Notes under the pieces: model-generated | Told to the model about the DNA's origin: nothing | What the model saw: the letters and a program-made list of their open reading frames with translations, nothing else | Database searches by the model: none | Origin: Paramuribaculum sp. | GTDB lineage: Bacteria > Bacteroidota > Bacteroidia > Bacteroidales > Muribaculaceae | Assembly (NCBI GenBank): GCA_029051965.1 | Contig: JAIDJZ010000045.1 | Coordinates: forward strand, 1-22,230 | Reading direction: 5' to 3' | Length of the DNA: 22,230 nucleotides | Part shown: piece after piece, positions 15,744 through 22,230 of the stretch | Layout of the letters: every line of letters begins with the position of its first letter | Position numbering within the stretch: position 1 is the stretch's first letter | Position numbers and translations under genes: made by a program

Positions 15744-16091
15744 TCATAGATCTTCCCACTCGGCATCCGTGATGCGCTCACGGAAATAACGCGAGTTCTG
15801 TCCGGAGGCAGAAGACTGCTTTGAGGAAGTTGCTTCCGCGGTTTCGTCCGCGGCGACATCTTCCCATTCGACATATTCGCCTTCGTTGGGATTGACGATT
15901 TTAGATTTGCGGCTGCGCGGCGCCGACCATCCGCCGGGGCGCGAAGCGGCCTGCGCCTGTTCGGCAGCACGGCGGGCGCTATTGATTGTTTCTTTGTAGG
16001 CGCGGCGCATTCGATAGACCGCCCAGGCTCCTTTACACAGGGGCCACACGACAAAGACAATTAACAGTATGAGAAGAAATTCAAAAAACAT
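15744..16091 (-). CDS. DUF4834-like small membrane-anchored protein
   Basis: A 115-residue protein with one N-terminal span (about 3-20, EFLLILLIVFVVWPL), a basic coiled-coil-like stretch (YRMRRAYKETINSARRAAEQAQAA) and an acidic C-terminus with GEYVEWEDV and RYFRERITDAEWEDL. This layout matches the Bacteroidota DUF4834 family, of unknown function. The orientation suggests a short anchor with a cytosolic tail. It sits between pssA and the DUF2461 gene, 147 bases after pssA, with a structured hairpin in that gap. Confidence 0.75.
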   Translation of the reverse strand: MFFEFLLILLIVFVVWPLCKGAWAVYRMRRAYKETINSARRAAEQAQAASRPGGWSAPRSRKSKIVNPNEGEYVEWEDVAADETAEATSSKQSSASGQNSRYFRERITDAEWEDL

Positions 16092-16163
16092 GTAATTAAG
16101 GAGACTCGGTGAGGTGTGTTGGAAATTTTGTAGTCAGAGGAGAATGCCGCCGGCACAAGACCT

Positions 16164-16220
16164 CCGGCCGTAAACGCCTCCGCTTTCCCTTGACAGGGAT
16201 CGGTTTCGGAGAGCGGCCGG
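16164..16220. other. Nested hairpin in the pssA-DUF4834 gap
   Basis: Three symmetrical stems nest around one centre: CCGGCCG (16164-16170) with CGGCCGG (16214-16220), CTCCG (16178-16182) with CGGAG (16207-16211), and TCCCT (16186-16190) with AGGGA (16195-16199) around a TGAC loop. No U-run follows on the minus strand, so it is not a classic terminator. It could be an mRNA stabiliser or processing signal. The rest of the 147 bp gap shows nothing else clear. Confidence 0.5.
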
Positions 16221-16238
16221 CAGCGTCAGAGACCCTTC

Positions 16239-16955
16239 TCAGGCCTCTTTACGACCGACGAGAGAAAGAAGCATGTAGAACACGATTGTCCATCCAAGAC
16301 CGCAGACGCCGTCGGTTATGACAAAGAGGATTGCCGCAAGAATCAGCATATAGCGGCGGAAGTTTTCCTGAAACGCAAAATTCTTGAATTTCAGCGAAAA
16401 CATTCTGAGGCTGCTGACCATCATCAGCGACATCAGAATAATAACAGCAGCGACCGCAAAGTTGTTGAACGCTTCTGTCCGGTGGAGCCATCCGACAAGA
16501 CCGATCCAGAAAATCGCACATGCCGGAATCGGCAGGCCGATGAAAGAGGTTGTCTGACGCGTATCGATGTTGAATTTGGCCAGACGGAGAGCACCCATGA
16601 CGGGTATGAACAGCGCAATGAATGCCCAGGGAGAGATCTCATAGGCCGACCCTGTATTGAAATAATTGATCGTGTTAAAGAGTATCAGCGACGGTGCGAG
16701 CCCGAAGCTGACCAGATCGGAAAGGGAGTCAAGCTCTTTTCCGAGATCGGAATAGGCATGGAGAAGCCGCGCTGAAGCTCCGTCACAGAAATCGAAAACA
16801 GCCGCCAGTCCGATGAACACGAATGCCCACTGGTAGCCGAACAGCGATCCGAAAGAATCATTGTAGTGGAACGCGAAGATACAGGCGATCGCTCCTGAAA
16901 TGAGATTGAGCGAGGTGATCGTATTCGGAATGGAGTTGATTATGCGTCTGAGCAT
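16239..16955 (-). CDS. pssA: CDP-diacylglycerol-serine O-phosphatidyltransferase
   Basis: A 238-residue inner-membrane enzyme that makes phosphatidylserine from CDP-diacylglycerol and serine. The CDP-alcohol phosphotransferase signature DG-x2-AR-x8-G-x3-D-x3-D is complete, with D58, G59, A62, R63, G72, D76 and D80. Several hydrophobic spans surround it (about 12-30, 43-57, 82-100, 107-125, 140-160, 165-185, 205-230). The N-terminus RRIINSIPNTITSLNLISG is typical of the family. The start lies two bases after the TAG stop of psd, so the two are translated from one message. Its product is the substrate of the psd product, giving phosphatidylethanolamine. Confidence 0.93.
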   Translation of the reverse strand: MLRRIINSIPNTITSLNLISGAIACIFAFHYNDSFGSLFGYQWAFVFIGLAAVFDFCDGASARLLHAYSDLGKELDSLSDLVSFGLAPSLILFNTINYFNTGSAYEISPWAFIALFIPVMGALRLAKFNIDTRQTTSFIGLPIPACAIFWIGLVGWLHRTEAFNNFAVAAVIILMSLMMVSSLRMFSLKFKNFAFQENFRRYMLILAAILFVITDGVCGLGWTIVFYMLLSLVGRKEA

Positions 16956-16957
16956 GG

Positions 16958-17638
16958 CTATCGGATGTGTTTGGGGGCGAGACGGGCCACTTCAGTGATG
17001 CCTCCGATGGTCTTGTCGCCTATTTTCACGAAGATTTCAGTGTCGAGCGGGAGATAGATGTCCACACGCGAACCGAATTTGATGAAGCCCATGTGGTCTT
17101 CTATGTTGGCGTCCTCTCCGGGCTGTGCGTAAGTCACAATTCGCCGCGCTACTGCTCCGGCGATCTGCCGCACGAGAATCCGGCGCCCGTCGTGGGTGCG
17201 GATAACGACTGTCGACCGTTCGTTTTCAGTGCTTGATTTCGGCAGATAGGCCGACAGGAAGCGTCCGGCATGATGACGGACAAGTTCGACAACACCGTCG
17301 ACCGGAAACCAGTTGGCATGGACATTGAACACCGTCATGAACACCGACAGCTGAATGACATCGCATTTCAGCACCTCAGGTTCGTAGGTACGCTCGAGCG
17401 CCACCACTTTTCCGTCGACCGACGAAACGACAACTCTGTCGCGGTTGCCGGAAAATGATCTGCGGGGCGAACGGAAAAAGTTCAGCACAAGAAAATAGAG
17501 AACCGCCGAAAGAGATGTAAATATGACAGGAATGGCCTCCGGGCGCATGAACAGCCACGCCAAGCCATTGATCACAACCAATATACATGCTAATATAACC
17601 AGAATATTGGTTCCCTCTCTATGTATTTTCACTCTCAT
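16958..17638 (-). CDS. psd: Phosphatidylserine decarboxylase proenzyme
   Basis: A 226-residue pyruvoyl enzyme converting phosphatidylserine to phosphatidylethanolamine. The self-cleavage site G189-S190 in FIKFGSRVDIYLP yields the pyruvoyl group and the two chains. Two N-terminal membrane spans (about 10-48) are followed by FFRSPRR, which leads into the catalytic part, and VFMTVFNVHANWFPVDG. The length matches the short Bacteroidota-type PSD. I chose the Met at 17638 (MRVKIHREGTNIL) over an upstream in-frame ATG at 17689, because the latter lies upstream of the candidate -7 box and family members start near KIHREGT. It ends with TAG, showing that amber works as a stop in this genome. Confidence 0.92.
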   Translation of the reverse strand: MRVKIHREGTNILVILACILVVINGLAWLFMRPEAIPVIFTSLSAVLYFLVLNFFRSPRRSFSGNRDRVVVSSVDGKVVALERTYEPEVLKCDVIQLSVFMTVFNVHANWFPVDGVVELVRHHAGRFLSAYLPKSSTENERSTVVIRTHDGRRILVRQIAGAVARRIVTYAQPGEDANIEDHMGFIKFGSRVDIYLPLDTEIFVKIGDKTIGGITEVARLAPKHIR

Positions 17639-17666
17639 CTTCGGATGGAAAACCTCTAAGTTTATG

Positions 17667-17674
17667 CAAAAATA
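17667..17674 (-). promoter_or_regulatory. Candidate -7 box of the psd-pssA operon
   Basis: TATTTTTG on the minus strand fits TAnnTTTG. The predicted start near 17660 gives a leader of about 22 bases before the ATG at 17638. The -33 position falls in the inverted repeat at 17685-17717 and has no TTTG. Confidence 0.45.
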
Positions 17675-17684
17675 CAAGATTTTT

Positions 17685-17717
17685 TTCAATTCGCGGCTAT
17701 TTCAACCGCGAATTGAA
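17685..17717. promoter_or_regulatory. 12 bp perfect inverted repeat between glgB and psd
   Basis: TTCAATTCGCGG (17685-17696) and CCGCGAATTGAA (17706-17717) are perfect inverted repeats around a nine-base loop. It lies 30 bases past the glgB stop and covers the -33 region of the candidate psd promoter. On the minus strand it is followed by an A-run, not a U-run; on the plus strand it is followed by CGATTTTT. It may end glgB transcripts in a non-classic way, or bind a dimeric regulator of psd. Confidence 0.55.
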
Positions 17718-17747
17718 CGATTTTTGCGCCACAACAGGTCTTATTTT

Positions 17748-19877
17748 CTACTTTTTTACAGAAGTTTTCCGCTTCTTGCCGGAGACGGACTCCGGTGAGG
17801 ATGCCGCAGCGGTCTTTCTTGCAGGTGATTTTCGGGGCTTACGCTCCGGAACGCGGCGCAGCACCTGAGCCGAACGGGCCGGCAGATAGAGGCGCAGCCA
17901 TTCGACGCCGTGAGGAGCATAGAGCGGGTCGCTGAGCGTCAGATGGGCCACATCGACAGCCACATTGCCGTAGCCGCCGAACGCGGGATCGTCAGTCGTC
18001 AGGACTACCTCATATTTTCCGGGCTGGGCAAGAATGCCATAATCGGCAAACGATTTCATCGGATTGAAATTAAACACAAACACGAGATCGCCACGGCTGT
18101 AGGCCAGAATCTGGTCGTCGTCTTTCTCCCACAGCTTCCGGACCGGCAGAGACTGGAAATTATAGACACTCGAGATCAGGCTGATCATCGAATTGTCGAA
18201 CGCATTGAGCAATCTGTATTTAAGATCTTCGCGATCAACGAGACTCCACTGACGGCGGGCATACTTATAGCTCCACCCGTTGCCTTCGCGCGGGAAGTCG
18301 ATCCATTCGGGATGTCCGAATTCATTGCCCATGAAGTTGAGATAGCCGCCGTTTATAGTCGAAGCTGTCACAAGACGTATCATTTTATGGAGGGCCATGC
18401 CGCGACCGACTGTCATATCATCGTCATCGAGACTCATGTGCCAGTACATCTTCTCGTCGATCAGACGGAAAATGACGGTTTTGTCGCCGACAAGCGCCTG
18501 ATCGTGGCTTTCGACATAGGAAATTGTCTTTTCGTCTGAACGCCGGTTGGTCAGCTCCCAGAAAATCGAGGTGGGATGCCAGTCCTCATCCTTTTTCTCT
18601 TTAAGAGTCTTGATCCAGTAGTCGGGAATGCCCATTGCCATACGGTAGTCGAAGCCGATTCCGCCATCCTTGACAGGCACTGCGAGACCGGGCATGCCGC
18701 TCATCTCCTCGGCAATTGTGATCGCATGGGGGTTGACGGTATGGATCAGCATATTGGCCAGCGAGAGATACGTGATTGCCGATGTGTCTTCATTTCCGTC
18801 ATAGTAGTCATCGTAGCCGTTAAAGGCCTGACCGAGACCATGACTGTAGTAGAGCATCGAGGTGACGCCGTCGAATCGGAAGCCGTCGAATCGGAATTCC
18901 TCAAGCCAGTATTTGCAATTGGACAGCAGGAAATGGAGCACTTCGTTCTTCCCATAGTCGAAGCAGAGCGAATCCCACGCCGGATGTTCACGACGTCCGT
19001 CGCCATAGAAATACTGGTCGTAGCTGCCGTCAAGACGTCCGAGGCCCTCGGCTTCGTTCTTGACAGCGTGGGAATGCACGATATCCATGATCACAGCAAT
19101 GCCGAGCGCGTGCGCCTCATCGACAAGATGTTTCAGCTCCTCAGCAGTACCGAAACGCGACGAGGGAGCAAAAAAGTTTGAAACATGGTAGCCGAACGAC
19201 CCATAGTAGGGGTGTTCCTGGATGGCCATGATCTGAATCGCATTGTAACCGTCGGCGGCAATGCGCGGGAGCACTTTTTCGCGGAATTCATCATAGGTTC
19301 CGACGTCTTCACGGTCCTGCGCCATTCCGATGTGGCATTCATAGATCAGCAGGGGCTTGACATCGGGCTTGAAATTCTCGACACGCCACTTATAAGGCTC
19401 TTCTGGAGCCCAGACCTGTGCGGAGAAGAGACAGGTCGTCGGATCCTGCACTACGCGGGTTGCGTAGGCGGGAATGCGCTCACCTTCGCCTCCGGGCCAT
19501 TTCACAACCATCTTATAGTGGTCGCCATGATGGATTGCCGTGGCAGGCAGCTTCACTTCCCACACTCCCGAACCGGGAAGACGGTAAAGCTCATAGCGGG
19601 CCATGCAGTGCCAGTCGGAGAAGTCCCCGATAAGGGTTATGGATGTAGCGTTGGGCGCCCATTCGCGGAACACCCACGATCCGTCGGCCTGACGGTGGAG
19701 TCCGAAATAATTGTGGGCGTTGGCAAACTCGCTGAGCTGACCTTTGGTGCCGGCGAGTTCTTTCAGTTTGCGGCGCACATCTTCGTGACGGCCCACGATG
19801 GCGTCAGCATAAGGTTCAAGCCAGGGATCATTCTTTATCAGGGGGAGACGTGAGGGAGATTTCTTTGTTTTGGCCAT
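17748..19877 (-). CDS. glgB: 1,4-alpha-glucan branching enzyme (GH13)
   Basis: A 709-residue cytosolic enzyme that introduces alpha-1,6 branches into glycogen. An N-terminal CBM48-like domain (FREWAPNATSITLIGDFSDW) precedes the GH13 barrel. The barrel carries the nucleophile D336 (DGFRFDGVTS), the acid/base E390 (AEEMSGMPG), the VESHDQ motif and MGNEFGHPEW. The sequence resembles the eukaryote-like GH13_8 branching enzymes. The start is the ATG at 19877 (MAKTKKSP): a longer reading to 19970 would run through the promoter. The last 35 residues (from about RKPRKSPARK to SVKK) are strongly basic and follow the normal end of the beta domain, an unusual addition. It is a single-gene unit with its own promoter. 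Confidence 0.93.
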   Translation of the reverse strand: MAKTKKSPSRLPLIKNDPWLEPYADAIVGRHEDVRRKLKELAGTKGQLSEFANAHNYFGLHRQADGSWVFREWAPNATSITLIGDFSDWHCMARYELYRLPGSGVWEVKLPATAIHHGDHYKMVVKWPGGEGERIPAYATRVVQDPTTCLFSAQVWAPEEPYKWRVENFKPDVKPLLIYECHIGMAQDREDVGTYDEFREKVLPRIAADGYNAIQIMAIQEHPYYGSFGYHVSNFFAPSSRFGTAEELKHLVDEAHALGIAVIMDIVHSHAVKNEAEGLGRLDGSYDQYFYGDGRREHPAWDSLCFDYGKNEVLHFLLSNCKYWLEEFRFDGFRFDGVTSMLYYSHGLGQAFNGYDDYYDGNEDTSAITYLSLANMLIHTVNPHAITIAEEMSGMPGLAVPVKDGGIGFDYRMAMGIPDYWIKTLKEKKDEDWHPTSIFWELTNRRSDEKTISYVESHDQALVGDKTVIFRLIDEKMYWHMSLDDDDMTVGRGMALHKMIRLVTASTINGGYLNFMGNEFGHPEWIDFPREGNGWSYKYARRQWSLVDREDLKYRLLNAFDNSMISLISSVYNFQSLPVRKLWEKDDDQILAYSRGDLVFVFNFNPMKSFADYGILAQPGKYEVVLTTDDPAFGGYGNVAVDVAHLTLSDPLYAPHGVEWLRLYLPARSAQVLRRVPERKPRKSPARKTAAASSPESVSGKKRKTSVKK

Positions 19878-19939
19878 GGTTTCGAAATGTTTGTTAGAGG
19901 AGAACTGGTTAAGTTGGAATGAAACTGTCGTTTCGTTCG

Positions 19940-19970
19940 CAAACTTAATAAAAAACATTCGGGTTGCCAA
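19940..19970 (-). promoter_or_regulatory. Bacteroidota-type promoter of glgB
   Basis: TAAGTTTG (19940-19947, minus strand) is a full -7 match, with TTGG (19967-19970) at the 19 bp -33 position, one base off TTTG. The predicted start near 19933 gives a leader of about 55 bases before the ATG at 19877. Confidence 0.65.
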
Positions 19971-20012
19971 CGATTAGCAGTTAAAATCCTCTCTTTAGGC
20001 CAATAAAAAATG

Positions 20013-22130
20013 TTATGCGAGATTTCTGATCAGAATCCGGCGCATCCGGTCCGGCTCTGTTCCGCGGCGCGAGGCGTAGTCGGCAAGCTGATCGTCGGCA
20101 ATCTGTCCGACCATGAAATACCGTGCGTCGGGATTGGCTATGTACAGTCCTGTGACTGTCGAAGCCGGCGTCATGGCCCCATTTTCCGTCATCGTGATTC
20201 CGAGACGCTCGAGCGGCAACAGACCGCATAACTCAAGATTGAGAGTCTGATCGGGTAGCATCGGATAGCCCATTGCGGGACGGATGCCCCGATATGCTCC
20301 TCCGAAAATCTCACGCGGCGTCAACGACTCGTTCGGAGAATATCCCCAGATATCGCGTCGCACAAGCCAGTGGAGATACTCCGAGGCGGCCTCGGCAAAG
20401 CGGTCGGCAAGCGTGCGGGTCAGTATGTTCCGATAGGGATCATCTGCCGCCTCACTGATGGCGCGGCGCAGGACGCTGCCGGTTGTCACAGCAAAAACAC
20501 CGACATGATCACCTTCGGCGGCAACGTAATCGGCCACGGAAAGACAATGGCCGCTTTCGCCAGGATGCTGCTGACGCAACACCGGGATAGTCGCCGGACC
20601 GACCGTAAGCGTATCGTCCGTGGCTGAAGCCGGATAGATTGCAACAGCTCCCGAAACCACCGGACCGCCGTCACTCTTCAGAGCTGCGATCAGATCAAGC
20701 GCGTCGTCATAGAGCCGCAGCGCTTCGCGTGCCTTCTCCGGACTCCCGCCATGACGGAGCGCCCATTCTTCCCGACAGGCCCGGTCTGAACAGTGGGGCG
20801 CATCGCAATCGAGTTTCCATGCATGGAAAAACGGACGCCAGTTGATCAGACCGACAACGTCGTCAACCGGCAGCGACTCGAGAATCCGCACCTCAGATAC
20901 TCTCGGGACCGGAGCCGGCGCCTGTTTGGCGTTACGGCGCTCTGTGGCCTCTTCGAGAGAAAGCAGCGAAGGACGGCTGTGAGCTGCAACGATTACAGAA
21001 TAGTCCTCGCGCAGCTTCTCGACGAATTCGCCTCGCTGGGAATCGCTGAGCAGACGCGACGCGATCAGCGGTGTCTGAGCGGCATCCGTGGCATGCACGA
21101 CCACAGAATCTGTCACCGGCGCAATTTTCAACGCTGTATGGATCTTCGACGTCGTCGCGCCACCGACAATAATCGGAATGTCGAGTCCGGCCCGGGACAG
21201 AGCGTCGGCCACATTGACCATTTCGCCGAGCGACGGAGTGATAAGCCCTGAAAGACAGATGACATCCGGCCTCTCCGTCCGCGCCTGCTCCACAATAGTC
21301 TCCGCCGGGACCATCACTCCGAGATCAACGACCTCAAAGTTGTTGCATTCGAGCACGATGCTGACAATATTTTTCCCGATGTCGTGGACATCGCCTTTGA
21401 CTGTGGCAAACAGGACTTTGCCGGCACGGGCCGCACGATTGCCGCTGCTCTGGGCCTCGATTTCCGGCCGAAGGATCTCGACGGCCCTCTTCATCGCACG
21501 GGAAGCCTTGACCACCTGCGGCAGAAACATCTTCCCTTCACCGAAACGTCGGCCGACCTCCTCGATACCCGCCATCAGCGGACCTTCGACGATTCCGACG
21601 GCTTTTGCTCCGCCGCCGAGAGCTTCGGCGATATCGGCGTCGAGATGATCACACACACCTCTGATCACAGCGTCGGTCAGACGCCTGTCAACAGGGATCT
21701 GACTCCGGTCGGCCGAATCCGACGCGTCGGCCGTCGCCACACTGAGACTCTCCATCGCATAGTTGCCAAGTGAGCCAGCCGCATCATGGTCGCCACGGAT
21801 AATGAGGTCCTCGATCATTGTCCGCAGGTCGGCCGGAATATCGTCATAGACGACTGATGTGTTCGGGTTTACGATGGCCATATCCAGCCCCGCGCGCGAC
21901 GCATGGTAGAGGAAAACAGCATGCATTGCCTCGCGCAACGGATTGTTGCCGCGAAACGAGAAGGAGAGATTGCTCACTCCCCCGCTCACTTTCGCTCCGG
22001 GCAGATTCGACTTGATCCATGACGTCGCCCGGATGAAATCGCGCCCGTAGAAATCATGTTCGGAGATGCCGGTCGCTACTGCCATTATGTTCGGATCAAA
22101 GATGATGTCCGACGGCGCCACACCGACCAC
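20013..22130 (-). CDS. metH: Cobalamin-dependent methionine synthase, C-terminal portion (frame interrupted upstream)
   Basis: This is the C-terminal 705 residues of MetH, which transfers the methyl group of methyltetrahydrofolate to homocysteine through cobalamin. It holds the end of the folate-binding domain ([41 protein letters not shown]) and the cobalamin-binding cap. The B12 domain has D-x-H-x-x-G at residues 247-252 (DVHDIGKNI) and [14 protein letters not shown], and the AdoMet activation domain has [12 protein letters not shown] and [12 protein letters not shown]. Position 22130 is only a GTG inside the folate domain, not a real start. The same frame continues to the window edge, apart from an in-frame TAG at 22197-22199. 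If the stop is real, the gene is broken or makes a fragment lacking the homocysteine domain; an assembly error is the alternative. The TAA stop is at 20013. Confidence 0.88.
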   Translation of the reverse strand: MVGVAPSDIIFDPNIMAVATGISEHDFYGRDFIRATSWIKSNLPGAKVSGGVSNLSFSFRGNNPLREAMHAVFLYHASRAGLDMAIVNPNTSVVYDDIPADLRTMIEDLIIRGDHDAAGSLGNYAMESLSVATADASDSADRSQIPVDRRLTDAVIRGVCDHLDADIAEALGGGAKAVGIVEGPLMAGIEEVGRRFGEGKMFLPQVVKASRAMKRAVEILRPEIEAQSSGNRAARAGKVLFATVKGDVHDIGKNIVSIVLECNNFEVVDLGVMVPAETIVEQARTERPDVICLSGLITPSLGEMVNVADALSRAGLDIPIIVGGATTSKIHTALKIAPVTDSVVVHATDAAQTPLIASRLLSDSQRGEFVEKLREDYSVIVAAHSRPSLLSLEEATERRNAKQAPAPVPRVSEVRILESLPVDDVVGLINWRPFFHAWKLDCDAPHCSDRACREEWALRHGGSPEKAREALRLYDDALDLIAALKSDGGPVVSGAVAIYPASATDDTLTVGPATIPVLRQQHPGESGHCLSVADYVAAEGDHVGVFAVTTGSVLRRAISEAADDPYRNILTRTLADRFAEAASEYLHWLVRRDIWGYSPNESLTPREIFGGAYRGIRPAMGYPMLPDQTLNLELCGLLPLERLGITMTENGAMTPASTVTGLYIANPDARYFMVGQIADDQLADYASRRGTEPDRMRRILIRNLA

Positions 22131-22230
22131 CTGCGTCAGCAGCCGGTAGGCACGGCCGCATATCTCGATCTTCCGCTCATAAGTGTCGGCCTGACCCTAT
22201 AAATCGAAGACCATAACGACCATCGCGGCC
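22131..22230 (-). pseudogene. metH: metH upstream fragment with in-frame TAG (runs off window)
   Basis: In the same frame as 20013-22130 the minus strand reads AAMVVMVFDL, then TAG, then [20 protein letters not shown]. Both sides match the conserved MetH folate domain; E. coli has AFDEQGQAD at this place. The stop replaces the residue before GQAD, and the normally acidic codon before it reads TTA (Leu). No frameshift is needed. The N-terminal homocysteine domain lies beyond the window. Confidence 0.65.

Noticed and set aside
17639..17689. Upstream ATG of psd at 17689
   Set aside because: It lies upstream of the candidate -7 box, and homologues begin near the KIHREGT segment just after 17638.
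19878..19970. N-terminal extension of GlgB starting at 19970
   Set aside because: The extension would run through the TAAGTTTG promoter, and MAKTKKSP at 19877 is the sensible start downstream of the predicted transcript start.
22197..22199. TAG read as a sense codon (recoding) in metH
   Set aside because: psd in this window ends with TAG only two bases before the pssA start, so amber works as a stop here.

Overview
The window looks like a chromosomal segment of a Bacteroidales bacterium, most likely a Muribaculaceae-type gut species. The family-level guess is inference. The order-level call rests on four things: promoters with the Bacteroidota TAnnTTTG/TTTG signature 19 bp apart, families largely confined to this phylum (DUF4834- and DUF4919-type proteins, GEVED-like cargo with a type IX-like C-terminal tail), absence of clear Shine-Dalgarno sites, and strongest similarity by eye to Bacteroidota homologues. 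The coding DNA is moderately GC-rich and the promoter gaps are AT-rich. All genes but one are on the minus strand.

Left end (1-475): no gene. It holds a cluster of about 115-125 bp imperfect palindromic repeats and two 34 bp tandem units, then an intrinsic terminator. Next (476-6505) come two paralogous secreted proteins, each with its own promoter and terminator. The large one (1301 aa) has a LamG-like domain and two GEVED-like domains; the small one (532 aa) keeps one GEVED-like domain and the shared C-terminal half. Promoters, an upstream TTAAC-N5-TTAAC element at identical spacing, and a 71 bp 3' block with the terminator are all shared, so a whole transcription unit was duplicated.

Middle (6537-12227): a four-gene minus-strand cluster, in transcription order a RelA/SpoT (p)ppGpp synthetase/hydrolase, a 7TM-HD (PgpH-like) phosphodiesterase, an unrecognised small membrane protein and an exported DUF4919-like protein. 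This joins (p)ppGpp control with a probable cyclic-di-AMP-degrading enzyme. The divergent plus-strand gene 12338-13525 is a MalY/PatB-type C-S lyase or aminotransferase.

Right half (13547-22230): an exported bleomycin-hydrolase-like C1 peptidase with its own good promoter; DUF2461 and DUF4834 proteins; the phosphatidylethanolamine pair psd-pssA; glycogen branching enzyme glgB with an unusual basic tail; and the C-terminal two thirds of cobalamin-dependent methionine synthase metH, running off the window. An in-frame TAG interrupts metH at about position 22198, inside well-conserved sequence.

Most of the window is ordinary housekeeping. The parts that deserve a second look are the duplicated GEVED units with their shared promoter element, the palindromic repeat cluster beside them, the metH amber codon, and the second-messenger operon with its two uncharacterised members.
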